64,000 nucleotides of DNA from Selenomonadales bacterium (GTDB lineage: Bacteria; Bacillota; Clostridia; Christensenellales; QALW01): assembly GCA_003150515.1 (NCBI GenBank), contig QALW01000053.1, positions 1-64,000 on the forward strand, given 5' to 3'. Of this stretch, positions 8,521 through 16,811 are shown piece by piece. Every line of letters begins with the position of its first letter. Positions within the stretch are counted from its first letter, which is position 1. The translations under genes and the position numbers were made by a program. The notes beneath the pieces are model-generated. The model did not search any database, was not told the DNA's origin, and saw only the letters and a list, made by a program, of their open reading frames with translations.

Positions 8521-9324
8521 ATGAAAAATTATTATTTGCTGGGCGAGCATTTAGGGCATTCCTTTTCCGCCGAAATACATAACCGTCTTTTCAAAGCGCA
8601 GAAAACAGACGCGCAATACAGCCTTTTGGAGCTGCCTGAAAACAGGATTAAAGAAAAACTGGAACAATTAAAAAATCAAGGCGGAGCCAACGTAACAATC
8701 CCCTATAAGCAAACAGCCGCCCTTTATATGGACGAATTGCTGGGAGACGCCCAGGCGACGGGCTGCGTCAACACCATTATTCCCAAAAACGGGCGCCTTA
8801 TAGGCGAAAATACCGACGGAGAAGGATTTATGCGCGCCCTTGCAGGTTGGACGGGCAGTTTAAAGGGACAAAAGGCGCTTATACTAGGCGCCGGAGGCGC
8901 GGCTCACGTCATTGCCTACAGGCTCGCTCTTGCAGGAGCCAGAGTGCACATATGGGCGCGGCGCGGCGCGCAGGCCATGGCTCTGGCCGAACAAATCAAC
9001 CGTTTCGCTCCGGGCGGAGCGCAAAGCTCTGCTCCTGCCGGAAAATGGTATCTGGCGGTGAACGCCACTCCCGCGGGCATGGGTAATCTTAAAGATCTTT
9101 CTCCCATTCCAGAAAATACGGCCTTTGAATGCGAATATGCATTTGACTGCATATATAATCCATCCAAAACCCTCTTCCTCAGGCAAGCCGAAGAAAAGGG
9201 GGCGCAAATTCAAAACGGCCTGGCCATGCTATGGCATCAGGCTATAAAATCCCAGGAGCTTTGGGGAAATCATTTTGACGACGATATATTAAACAGAGTC
9301 TTAAACGAGGTGAAGCAATTATGA
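8521..9324 (+). CDS. aroE: Shikimate dehydrogenase (NADP+)
   Basis: AroE reduces 3-dehydroshikimate to shikimate in the common aromatic pathway. The substrate site shows NVTIPYK (Lys63) and the NTDGEG Asp, and the Rossmann loop is GAGGAAHVIAY. The 267-residue length is normal. AGGAGG lies just before the ATG at 8521. The stop overlaps the start of aroQ by 4 bp, so the two shikimate enzymes are translated as a pair. Other shikimate genes here are only aroF and tyrA at 42.5-44.4 kb, transcribed separately. Confidence 0.95.
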   Translation: MKNYYLLGEHLGHSFSAEIHNRLFKAQKTDAQYSLLELPENRIKEKLEQLKNQGGANVTIPYKQTAALYMDELLGDAQATGCVNTIIPKNGRLIGENTDGEGFMRALAGWTGSLKGQKALILGAGGAAHVIAYRLALAGARVHIWARRGAQAMALAEQINRFAPGGAQSSAPAGKWYLAVNATPAGMGNLKDLSPIPENTAFECEYAFDCIYNPSKTLFLRQAEEKGAQIQNGLAMLWHQAIKSQELWGNHFDDDILNRVLNEVKQL

Positions 9325-9755
9325 AACTGCTGATTATCAACGGCCCAAATCTTAATCTTACCGGTATGCGGGAGCCTGGAATTTACGGAAACCAAACGCT
9401 GGCGGATATAAATTCCTGGCTTGAGCAGGAAACTAAAAATAAGGCGGAGCTGGAATTTTATCAATCCAACTGCGAGGGAGAAATATGCTCCCGGCTGCAC
9501 GGCGCAATATCCAAATACGACGGCGTTATTCTTAATGCGGGCGCATATACCCATTACAGCTACGCCATTCGCGACGCAATCAGCGCCAGCCGTCTGCCCG
9601 TAATAGAAGTGCATCTATCCAATATTCACGCACGCGAAGAATTCAGGCATAACAGCGTATTGGCGGGCGTATGCCGGGGACAGATATGCGGTTTTGGAAA
9701 ATATTCATATCTGCTGGCCATTGAGGCCTTTCTCGGCGCGCATAATTCTCAATAG
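9321..9755 (+). CDS. aroQ: Type II 3-dehydroquinate dehydratase
   Basis: AroQ dehydrates 3-dehydroquinate to 3-dehydroshikimate, the substrate of AroE just upstream. The dodecameric type II family is recognised by NGPNLNL at the N terminus, the catalytic Tyr in the flexible loop (EPGIYG), NAGAYTHYS, and EVHLSNIHAREEFR with the catalytic His. The 144-residue length is typical. Start ATG overlaps the aroE stop. Confidence 0.97.
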   Translation: MKLLIINGPNLNLTGMREPGIYGNQTLADINSWLEQETKNKAELEFYQSNCEGEICSRLHGAISKYDGVILNAGAYTHYSYAIRDAISASRLPVIEVHLSNIHAREEFRHNSVLAGVCRGQICGFGKYSYLLAIEAFLGAHNSQ

Positions 9756-9805
9756 GCGCGTTCTTTCATTAAACGCGCTCTTATCCACATTTTAATAAGC
9801 CTGTC

Positions 9806-9834
9806 TTGACATTTATAGGCTTATACCGTAAAAT
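9806..9834 (+). promoter_or_regulatory. Promoter of the 9880 surface-protein gene
   Basis: TTGACA (9806-9811), 17-bp spacer, TAAAAT (9829-9834). The start codon is 46 bp further on. Confidence 0.8.
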
Positions 9835-9879
9835 ATATTTTAGCTATGCTATTAAAAACACAGGAGGAATCCCTCAATT

Positions 9880-11517
9880 ATGAAAAAGCTTTTTGCCGTC
9901 CTCGCGGGAGCGCTTTTGCTTTCCCTGCTATTAACCGGAATTGTCTTGGCCGATCCGGTAACACAGGACGATATAACCTTTGAAGTGAATGTTGCGCCTT
10001 CAGGCGTGCTGCCCCCGGCTGCCGGTAAGACTGAGGAAATCATTGTTACCGTAGTCATAACAAACAATACGCCCAATTCGATAACCAACATACAATTATC
10101 CATAAAAGGTCAGACATCAGAAATGCTGCCCGAGATTCCCGGTTATGGTTCGGACGCTACGGATGAAATCGTAATGAAGCTGAATATAACCGCAAGCGAT
10201 ATCGGAGTCAACATCCCTTTTAATGTCGATTATACCACCGCAGGAGAATCTCACACCTATAACGGCACTTTCCGTGTAGAAGAGATTCAGCCTCAGACCA
10301 GCGCCACCATATCCGCCTCGGCCGTTGTTAACGGCAAACAGGGAGAAAGCCTGGGGCCGGACGGAGCCAGCGTTAATTTTAAATATACCATTACAAATAA
10401 CGGAAACGTAAACATAACGGGCATTCAGATTCAGGAAAATATGAAAGCAGGCGGCTCCTCTGTTAATACCGATATTCTAAAAGGGGAAATTTCCGCTTCC
10501 AATCCGCTTAAGCCCGGCGACAGCGTAACTATAACGGGTAAAACCACCACTTTAAAAAGCAATATAAGCGTTTCCCCCGTTTTATTATACAGCGGCGAAC
10601 ACGGCAGCGGCGAAAGCAAGGCGGACACCGTTACCGTGGAAAAATACGCCCCAAAGCTTGAATTCACCCTGACAGTAGCAAATACCAACGTAACCTACGG
10701 TTCGTCTACTAAATTGTATTACAATATCGTCAATACCGGCAACGTTACTCTTTCCAGCATCAAACTGAGCAACGAATCGGGCAGAGAAGTGCGCAGCGTC
10801 GCCTCCCTCACTCCCGGCAACACCATAAGCGGCGAGGTAAGCGTAACGGTAACCAGCACTCGGAGCTATAAATATTCGCTTTCAGCCCAATCTCCCGACG
10901 GGCAATCTCTTAGCCTGAACGAAAGCGTTACCGTCAATATGGTGCCTCTGGAGCCGACTGATATAAAGCTTAATTTGAATGTTTCGGCTGATAAAACTCA
11001 ATTGGACAGCCCGGGCACTGTTACAATAACCATAAAAATCACCAACCAGAATGCCTTTGAACTGAATGATATAAAAATAATGGACAGCCGCGAACAGCTC
11101 ATAACCACCATATCCAGCCTGCTGAGCGACGCAACCGAAACCATCACGCATACAATGGAGCTTAACTCCTCCGAGGAAATATTCGTCTGCGCTTATGTGC
11201 CAGTAGAAGGCAATTCAGAGCCGTCAGAAATAGTTTCCAATATGATAAGCGTTGAAGTAAGCGGCGGCACGGATAACACGCCCGCAGTTTCCGCTTCGCC
11301 CACCGCTTCCGCCACTTCCAACGCCACTGGCTCCCTTTCCCCCTCAGCTTCAGGCGAAACCGAGCCCGGCTCTTTAGGGATTTTTGATATACTTATTATC
11401 GGCTTTATAGTTATACTGGTGCTGGTGGCCATAGCGGTTGCAGCGCTTATAACCATAAACGTATTGGATAAGAAAAAGAAATCCAAGAACCGGCAGATGA
11501 ATCGGAAAATAAAATAA
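9880..11517 (+). CDS. Anchored extracellular protein with Ig-like (CARDB/DUF11-type) repeats
   Basis: No specific function is recognised. The 545-residue protein begins with a signal peptide (lysines then a 17-residue hydrophobic core, cleavage near LADP). It continues with about four beta-rich modules of 100-115 residues (roughly 30-130, 131-235, 236-350, 351-450). The modules share motifs such as YTITNNGNVNITGIQI, YNIVNTGNVTLSSIKL and ITNQNAFELNDIKI, typical of CARDB/DUF11 adhesin-like domains. A Ser/Thr/Ala/Pro linker (about 460-495) leads to one membrane helix and a Lys/Arg-rich tail, so the repeats face outside. It is a single-gene unit with its own promoter and strong terminator. The role may be adhesion or wall architecture (inference). 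Confidence 0.8.
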   Translation: MKKLFAVLAGALLLSLLLTGIVLADPVTQDDITFEVNVAPSGVLPPAAGKTEEIIVTVVITNNTPNSITNIQLSIKGQTSEMLPEIPGYGSDATDEIVMKLNITASDIGVNIPFNVDYTTAGESHTYNGTFRVEEIQPQTSATISASAVVNGKQGESLGPDGASVNFKYTITNNGNVNITGIQIQENMKAGGSSVNTDILKGEISASNPLKPGDSVTITGKTTTLKSNISVSPVLLYSGEHGSGESKADTVTVEKYAPKLEFTLTVANTNVTYGSSTKLYYNIVNTGNVTLSSIKLSNESGREVRSVASLTPGNTISGEVSVTVTSTRSYKYSLSAQSPDGQSLSLNESVTVNMVPLEPTDIKLNLNVSADKTQLDSPGTVTITIKITNQNAFELNDIKIMDSREQLITTISSLLSDATETITHTMELNSSEEIFVCAYVPVEGNSEPSEIVSNMISVEVSGGTDNTPAVSASPTASATSNATGSLSPSASGETEPGSLGIFDILIIGFIVILVLVAIAVAALITINVLDKKKKSKNRQMNRKIK

Positions 11518-11543
11518 TCGGCCGAATATTACATTAAAACACC

Positions 11544-11590
11544 AAAAGCCCTTTGCCTGAAATAATCAGTCAAAGGGCTTTTGCTTTTTT
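11544..11590. terminator. Bidirectional intrinsic terminator (9880 gene / mtnA)
   Basis: AAAAGCCCTTTG (11544-11555) pairs perfectly with CAAAGGGCTTTT (11571-11582), followed by GCTTTTTT. The A-run on the left arm makes it usable on both strands between two convergent genes. Confidence 0.9.
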
Positions 11591-11705
11591 AACCAGAGTC
11601 TTTTTATTATGCAAAAACTGCCGTTTAATCCCCCGGCAATGCAGGCAAAATGCAATTACAGCGCTGAAGGAGCGCTCTTTTAAATACTATTCAAATTTTA
11701 AACGC

Positions 11706-12749
11706 TCATCCTAAATTTTTCAAAGCGCCCAGCTCGCCCGAACTAATTACTCCTTTTTCAGTTATAAAAGCAGTAATAAGAGAGGCCGGAGTAACGTCAA
11801 AAGCCGGATTCCATGCCTTGACGCCTTCAGGCGCCATGGGCCTAGAATACCACATATGCGTTATTTCATATTGCGGCCGTTCCTCTATAACTATTTGTTC
11901 CCCATCCGGGCAGTCAAAATCAATAGTTGAAACAGGACAGCAAACATAAAATGGTATATTATAATAATGCGCTAATACCGAGGCGCCCGAGGTGCCGATT
12001 TTATTAGCCGTATCGCCGTTAAAGGCCACTCGGTCGCATCCTACCAGAACAGCGTCAATCTCTCCTTTGCGCATAAGCGCCGATATCATATTATCGCATA
12101 TCAGCGTAACGTCTACGCCGGCGCGGGACAATTCAAAGGAGGTAAGCCGAGCGCCCTGGAGCAGGGGCCTGGTTTCAGAAGCATACACCTTAAGCTTTCT
12201 GCCCAGAGAATAGGACGTATAAATGGGCGCGGTAGCCGTGCCGATACTGGTAGTCGCCAGCGCGCCCGCATTGCAATATGTAAGCACGCCTTCAGCGTCT
12301 TTTATTAAAGCCGCTCCGTATTCTCCTATAGCCCGGCAGCACTCTTCATCCTCTTTAAGAATCAATTGACATTCACGCTTCAATGCATTTTTGACCTCGT
12401 CCAGGCTGTTTAACGCGTTAAGAGCCGTGCTTTCCATACGCGAAAGCGCCCAAAAAAGATTGACGGCCGTTGGACGGCTGGACGCCAGCACCTCTTTAAC
12501 ATTAGACATTTGCCGCATAAAGCTCTCTTTATCCTCGCCGCAGAAACGCTTAGCCTCCAAATAATAGGCGCACGCAGCGGCGGCGCCTATAGCCGGAGCG
12601 CCCCGCACTCTTAAAAAGCGTATTGCCTCAGCAGTCTCTTGCGCATTATGAAGAGGGACATATTTTTCTTCTCCCGGAAGAAGCGTTTGTTCCAAAATCA
12701 TCAATACAGAATGAACGTCGTCTAAATAAAGCGTCTTAGGAAAATGCAT
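11706..12749 (-). CDS. mtnA: S-methyl-5-thioribose-1-phosphate isomerase (eIF2B-alpha-like)
   Basis: MtnA isomerises methylthioribose 1-phosphate to the ribulose form in methionine salvage. Related enzymes also act on 5-deoxyribose 1-phosphate. Family motifs are RVRGAPAIGAAAA, the catalytic Cys region TYCNAGALAT, and GCDRVAFNGDTANKIGT with the catalytic Asp. I prefer the second ATG (12749), seven bases after GAGG; the first ATG (12755) abuts the site. No other methionine-salvage gene (mtnK, mtnB) is beside it, so its exact substrate is uncertain. Confidence 0.9.
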   Translation of the reverse strand: MHFPKTLYLDDVHSVLMILEQTLLPGEEKYVPLHNAQETAEAIRFLRVRGAPAIGAAAACAYYLEAKRFCGEDKESFMRQMSNVKEVLASSRPTAVNLFWALSRMESTALNALNSLDEVKNALKRECQLILKEDEECCRAIGEYGAALIKDAEGVLTYCNAGALATTSIGTATAPIYTSYSLGRKLKVYASETRPLLQGARLTSFELSRAGVDVTLICDNMISALMRKGEIDAVLVGCDRVAFNGDTANKIGTSGASVLAHYYNIPFYVCCPVSTIDFDCPDGEQIVIEERPQYEITHMWYSRPMAPEGVKAWNPAFDVTPASLITAFITEKGVISSGELGALKNLG

Positions 12750-12847
12750 AGTCATACCTCTGCGTTTTTTATTTATTATATCATATACGCGCGCTTTATA
12801 GTTTTTCTAATAGTAAAAGTTTTAAAGTTTGCGATTGTTTTTTACAG

Positions 12848-13065
12848 CCCCAAGGCATAATCGCTTAAGGGGGCGGCGGCGCGGGATTTTGGCGCAGCGC
12901 CAAAATCCCGCGCGAACGGGGCCGGCGTTTGGCAGGGCTTTGCCCTGCCCTTTCCGCGCAAAAGCGCGGAAAGGCGGCCTCCGGCCGCAAACGCCGGCCC
13001 CGCTCCGCGCGGAGCGGCCTCCGGCCGCCCGCGCCGCCGCCCCCTTAAGCGATTATACCTTGGGG
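12848..13065. repeat. 218-bp multi-hairpin palindromic element (copy 1)
   Basis: Terminal inverted repeats of 38 bp (12848-12885 and 13028-13065) match at 37 of 38 positions. Between them lie nested perfect hairpins. The first is a 17-bp-arm palindrome 12879-12913 with one central base. Next come 15-bp arms CGGGGCCGGCGTTTG at 12917-12931 and 12988-13002. Those enclose hairpins at 12932-12948, 12950-12973 and 12974-12988. A 12-bp palindrome lies at 13003-13014 and another hairpin at 13014-13028. The whole can fold as a branched cruciform. There is no coding potential beyond chance. A related element lies at 34182-34412. Confidence 0.9.
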
Positions 13066-13129
13066 ATGTAAAACATACGCCAAATCACATGAATAATAAA
13101 ATCTCTCCAGCATTATCAAATCAAAAAGC

Positions 13130-13160
13130 AAAAGCGAAAGAATAATTTTCTTTCGCTTTT
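13130..13160. terminator. Intrinsic terminator of recA
   Basis: AAAAGCGAAAGAA (13130-13142) pairs with TTCTTTCGCTTTT (13148-13160). On the minus strand it is followed by GCTTTTTGATTT, 40 bp after the recA stop. Confidence 0.88.
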
Positions 13161-13198
13161 ATCAATAAAACCCAAGCTAAATCCTGAACATAAAATAT

Positions 13199-14284
13199 TC
13201 AATTATCCTCATCCAATGAATCCGCGTCATCTTCTTCATTAGAAGCCGCCGCGCCCACTTTTTTAAGCGGTTTTTTCTTGCCTGAGCCTACTATCTCGCT
13301 TAACTGATCCAGCATTGCATGAATCTGCGAATCCAGCATAGTTCCGAAATCAGAATGCTCTGCAATATAGTCTTTAGCATTATCCCGGCCCTGGCCTATG
13401 CGCTGTCCTTCATAAGAGAACCAAGAACCGCTCTTTTCAATTATACCCAAATCTACAGCCGCATCCAGCAAACATCCCTCCAGGCTTATGCCCTTGCCAT
13501 ACAAAATATCAACCTCTACCTGCTTAAAAGGAGGCGCAACTTTATTTTTAACTACTTTAATCTTAGTTTTATTGCCTATTATATCCGTGCCCGATTTTAT
13601 TACGTCCGCCTTCCTTATATCCAGACGAATGGTCGAATAAAATTTCAATGCGCGTCCGCCCGTAGTAACCTCAGGATTGCCAAACATAACCCCAACTTTT
13701 TCACGAAGCTGATTTATAAATATCGCGGTACAATTGGTTTTGCTTATTATACCCGTCAGCTTGCGCAAAGCCTGGGACATAAGCCGGGCATGGGCTCCGA
13801 CGTGCGAGCTGCCCATATCTCCGTCTATCTCCGAACGCGGCACTAAAGCCGCGACCGAATCAACCACCACAAGATCTATCGCAGCGCTGCGCACTAAGGC
13901 TTCGAATATATCCAATCCCTGCTCGCCGGTATCCGGCTGGGAAATATATAATTCGTCTATGTCAACGCCCAAAGCCTTAGCGTAAATAGGATCAAGCGCA
14001 TGCTCTGCGTCAATAAAGGCGACTGTGCCTCCAAGCTTCTGAGTTTGCGCCACTATATGCAAAGCCACCGTAGTCTTGCCTGAAGATTCAGGCCCGTAAA
14101 TTTCTATAATCCTTCCTTTGGGAATTCCGCCGACGCCAAGCGCCGCGTCCAACTGCACGCAGCCCGTAGGAATAACCTCAAGATTCATATTGGCCGCTGA
14201 ATCTCCCAGCTTCATAACGGCCCCTTTGCCATGCTCCTTTTCAATTTTGGCAAGCGCCGCATCCAGCGCCTTCTGCTTGTCCAT
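13199..14284 (-). CDS. recA: RecA recombinase
   Basis: RecA forms ATP-dependent filaments on single-stranded DNA for recombination and triggers the SOS response. The Walker A loop GPESSGKTT is near residue 60. The conserved VPRSEIDGDMG, NQLREKVGVMFG and GGRALKFY segments follow, and an acidic tail ends the protein (EEDDADSLDEDN). I start it at the ATG at 14284 (MDKQKAL, 361 residues), which has GGAG six bases upstream; the longer frame to 14311 is not family-like. It is the last gene of the ftsK-rimO-pgsA-cinA-recA run but is separated by a 185-bp leader with its own putative promoter. Confidence 0.98.
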   Translation of the reverse strand: MDKQKALDAALAKIEKEHGKGAVMKLGDSAANMNLEVIPTGCVQLDAALGVGGIPKGRIIEIYGPESSGKTTVALHIVAQTQKLGGTVAFIDAEHALDPIYAKALGVDIDELYISQPDTGEQGLDIFEALVRSAAIDLVVVDSVAALVPRSEIDGDMGSSHVGAHARLMSQALRKLTGIISKTNCTAIFINQLREKVGVMFGNPEVTTGGRALKFYSTIRLDIRKADVIKSGTDIIGNKTKIKVVKNKVAPPFKQVEVDILYGKGISLEGCLLDAAVDLGIIEKSGSWFSYEGQRIGQGRDNAKDYIAEHSDFGTMLDSQIHAMLDQLSEIVGSGKKKPLKKVGAAASNEEDDADSLDEDN

Positions 14285-14317
14285 ATCTGCTCCGTTTCTC
14301 CGCAGCGTCAATTTTTA

Positions 14318-14349
14318 AGAAATCTGTCGGCTGCGGCAGACAAATTTCT
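14318..14349 (-). other. Hairpin in the recA 5' leader
   Basis: On the minus strand 14349-14318 folds into a 14-position stem (12 Watson-Crick pairs, one wobble, one mismatch) with a 4-nt loop. There is no U-run, so it is not a terminator. It ends 34 nt before the recA ATG. Confidence 0.6.
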
Positions 14350-14417
14350 CCGTTCGCTTATTTACCGGCGTTCTTAAAGAAAAGCTCTCCTTAATCCGCC
14401 CGGCATACCGTAAAACC

Positions 14418-14446
14418 ATTATAATTTAAGTTTATTATATAATAAA
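14418..14446 (-). promoter_or_regulatory. Putative recA promoter
   Basis: TATAAT (14423-14418) is perfect; TTTATT 17 bp upstream is a weak -35. It lies between cinA and recA. No LexA-type CGAAC-N4-GTTCG palindrome overlaps it. Confidence 0.5.
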
Positions 14447-14469
14447 ACGGCGAAAAAAACCAGATTTTT

Positions 14470-14946
14470 TTAATAATTTATGTTCAAACGTTCCGTCAGC
14501 AATTCAATAGCCTTTTCCGCAGCCTGTTCCATAATTTCCTTACGCGTTCCCTTAAGCATAAGCTTATACGAAAAATTCCCCTGTGGAAGGCTGATTCCTA
14601 CATAAACCAGCCCTACAGGCTTTTGCAGACTTCCTCCGCCCGGCCCCGCAATGCCGGTAGTGCTCAGGCCAATCTTGCTTCCTATGGAATTTTTAGCGCC
14701 CTCGGCCATGGCCTCCGCGCATTGCTCGCTCACAGCCCCGTACGCGCCGATAATTTCCTCCCTAACGCCCAGCCGACTTATCTTGGCTTGATTGCTGTAA
14801 GCAACCGTACCGCATAAATATACGCCGCTGATCCCCGGATAACTTACCAGCATAGCCGAAAGCAGGCCTCCTGTGCAGGATTCCGCAAGAGCAATAGTGG
14901 TGCCAGAGCTTATAAGATATTCACAAAGCTTATTAAGCGCATTCAT
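14470..14946 (-). CDS. cinA: CinA C-terminal-domain protein (nicotinamide-nucleotide amidase PncC-like)
   Basis: The 158-residue protein matches only the C-terminal amidohydrolase domain of CinA, which deamidates nicotinamide mononucleotide in NAD recycling. The motifs LAESCTGGLLSAMLV and TTGIAGPGGGSLQKPVGLVY are present. The N-terminal COG1058/MoCF domain of full-length CinA (over 400 residues) is absent, and nothing upstream encodes it, since pgsA ends directly before the ATG. This is a natural short form seen in many bacteria. The place between pgsA and recA is the conserved position of cinA. Confidence 0.92.
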   Translation of the reverse strand: MNALNKLCEYLISSGTTIALAESCTGGLLSAMLVSYPGISGVYLCGTVAYSNQAKISRLGVREEIIGAYGAVSEQCAEAMAEGAKNSIGSKIGLSTTGIAGPGGGSLQKPVGLVYVGISLPQGNFSYKLMLKGTRKEIMEQAAEKAIELLTERLNINY

Positions 14947-15477
14947 CTATTTAAGCAGCTCCCTGTTCATATATACATAGCGCACGCCCGAAATAATAGT
15001 AAGCGCAACGGCAGCCCCCAGCAGAATATAGTCCATGGGTATATGTATAAGGGAAAAAGGCAAATTATCCAGCATTAAAAGCACTATGGCCACATCCTGC
15101 ACAATTGTTTTAAGCTTTCCCCATCCATCGGCGGCTATTATATTATTATTGGAAGCGGCTATTACTCTAAATCCGGTAACGGCAAATTCCCTGGCTATTA
15201 TTATAATAGCGGCAACCGTTATGAATAAGCTGCCCGTCCGCCATATAAGCAGTATAAGCGCAGATATATTCAGCATTTTATCAGCAATTGGATCCAAAAA
15301 TTTGCCCAGAACCGTAACCATGTTCCGCTTGCGAGCAAGCTGCCCGTCCAATATGTCCGTAACGGCCGCCAAAACAAAAATTACAGCCGCAGCTATCTTC
15401 CATCCCAGGCAATAAACAACGGCCATCACCGGAATTAGCAGTATCCGAAGAAAAGTAAGCTTATTTGCTATATTCAT
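14947..15477 (-). CDS. pgsA: CDP-diacylglycerol-glycerol-3-phosphate 3-phosphatidyltransferase
   Basis: PgsA makes phosphatidylglycerol phosphate, the precursor of the major anionic phospholipid, in the membrane. The CDP-alcohol phosphatidyltransferase signature is visible as D-G-x2-A-R-x8-G-x3-D-x3-D in TDILDGQLARKRN...GKFLDPIADK. Hydrophobic segments make up most of the 176 residues. GTGAGGA precedes the ATG. Its stop abuts the cinA start. Confidence 0.95.
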   Translation of the reverse strand: MNIANKLTFLRILLIPVMAVVYCLGWKIAAAVIFVLAAVTDILDGQLARKRNMVTVLGKFLDPIADKMLNISALILLIWRTGSLFITVAAIIIIAREFAVTGFRVIAASNNNIIAADGWGKLKTIVQDVAIVLLMLDNLPFSLIHIPMDYILLGAAVALTIISGVRYVYMNRELLK

Positions 15478-15497
15478 ATAACGCAGTTCCTCACATT

Positions 15498-16808
15498 CTA
15501 GACTAATTGAGCATACAAATCATAAGCGAAAGCATCGCTGATAACCACGTTTACCATATCGCCCGGCCGCAGAAAAGCGTCGGCGGATAAAAAAGTCTTC
15601 CCATCCACATCAGGCCCCTGAAAAAAGCAGCGTCCGAAATATTGAGACGATTGCTCATCGCGGCCCTCTATAAGCATTCTATACCTTTTGCCTATTCTCT
15701 CCTGATTAAGGCTATGACTTATCTCCCCCTGCCTGAGCATTATTCCGTCCAGCCTAACTTCCGCCGTAGAAGCGCGCACCTTATGCTCCATATTATACGC
15801 GGGCGTATCTTCCTCAGGAGAAAATACAAAAGCTCCTAAATGATCAAAAGGATGAATGGTAATATAATTAAGAAGGGAATTAAAATCTCTTGACGTTTCC
15901 CCCGGATATCCCGTCATAACAGTAGTTCGTATTCCCCAGCCGCTGTTAAAAGAACGTATTCTATTATATAAATATGTAATATCCGCCTGAGTGTAATGTC
16001 TGTTCATAGCGCGCAGCAATCCGTCCTGAACATGCTGCACAGGCACATCCAGATAATTGCATACTGACTCTGAATTATTCATATATTCCAGCAACTCATC
16101 GCTCACTCTCCCCGGATAGGCGTAAAGCAGGCGGAGCCATTCAAATCCCAGCGAATCCAGCGCCTTGATTAATTCCAGGAGCCCCTTATCGCCGTCCTTA
16201 TATACCGTTATATCCTGCGCTGTAATATTTAATTCCTTAACGCCCAGCGCTTTAAGCATTTTAGCCTCGTTTATAAGGCTGTCAAAGCTCCGCGCGGTAT
16301 ATTTGCCGCGTATGCCCGGTATGGCGCAATAGCCGCAATGATTATTGCAGCCCTCGGAGATTTTAAGATAAGCCATATACTGCGGCGTAGCCAGCTTGCG
16401 CTTAGAGGCAAAGCAGTCCAGATAAGCCGGAGTGCCGCCGGTATAGACGGGCCGTTTTCCTTCCAGCGCCTCCTGAATGCATTGATTAATCCGGGAATAT
16501 TGATATACGCCCATCAATCCGTCCAGTTCGGGTATCTCCTCCATAAGCTGCCGCGAATACCTCTCCGAAAGGCAGCCCGTTGCTATAACCGCGCGGCAGG
16601 AAGGCTTAAACTGAAGCATTTCAAATATGGTATTGATGCCCTCCTGCTTAGCCTGAGCAATAAAGCCGCAGGTGTTAATTATTATTACCTCGGCCTTTTC
16701 TGGAGAATGAGCAAAAGTATGCCCGCCCTCCTCAAGCCGGCCCAGCATTACTTCGGTATCCACAAGATTTTTATTGCAGCCGAGAGACACAACATATATA
16801 CTGCTCAT
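15498..16808 (-). CDS. rimO: Ribosomal protein S12 methylthiotransferase
   Basis: RimO adds a methylthio group to the conserved Asp of ribosomal protein S12 by radical SAM chemistry. Domain order is the UPF0004 N-terminal domain (Cys in LGCNKN, NTCGF and ATGCLSERY), the radical SAM core with the CxxxCxxC cluster motif in GCNNHCGYC, then a C-terminal TRAM domain. The 436-residue length fits RimO rather than the slightly longer MiaB. The neighbour ftsK and the run to recA are the usual context. Confidence 0.95.
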   Translation of the reverse strand: MSSIYVVSLGCNKNLVDTEVMLGRLEEGGHTFAHSPEKAEVIIINTCGFIAQAKQEGINTIFEMLQFKPSCRAVIATGCLSERYSRQLMEEIPELDGLMGVYQYSRINQCIQEALEGKRPVYTGGTPAYLDCFASKRKLATPQYMAYLKISEGCNNHCGYCAIPGIRGKYTARSFDSLINEAKMLKALGVKELNITAQDITVYKDGDKGLLELIKALDSLGFEWLRLLYAYPGRVSDELLEYMNNSESVCNYLDVPVQHVQDGLLRAMNRHYTQADITYLYNRIRSFNSGWGIRTTVMTGYPGETSRDFNSLLNYITIHPFDHLGAFVFSPEEDTPAYNMEHKVRASTAEVRLDGIMLRQGEISHSLNQERIGKRYRMLIEGRDEQSSQYFGRCFFQGPDVDGKTFLSADAFLRPGDMVNVVISDAFAYDLYAQLV

Positions 16809-16811
16809 ATG

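Noticed and set aside
12829..13071. Arg/Ala/Pro-rich open frame inside the palindromic element
   Set aside because: It exists only because GC-rich hairpin DNA lacks stop codons; there is no ribosome site and its composition is unlike any protein in the window.
14470..14946. Truncated, broken cinA
   Set aside because: Start, ribosome site and the complete amidase domain are intact, and stand-alone forms are common; it is not a pseudogene.
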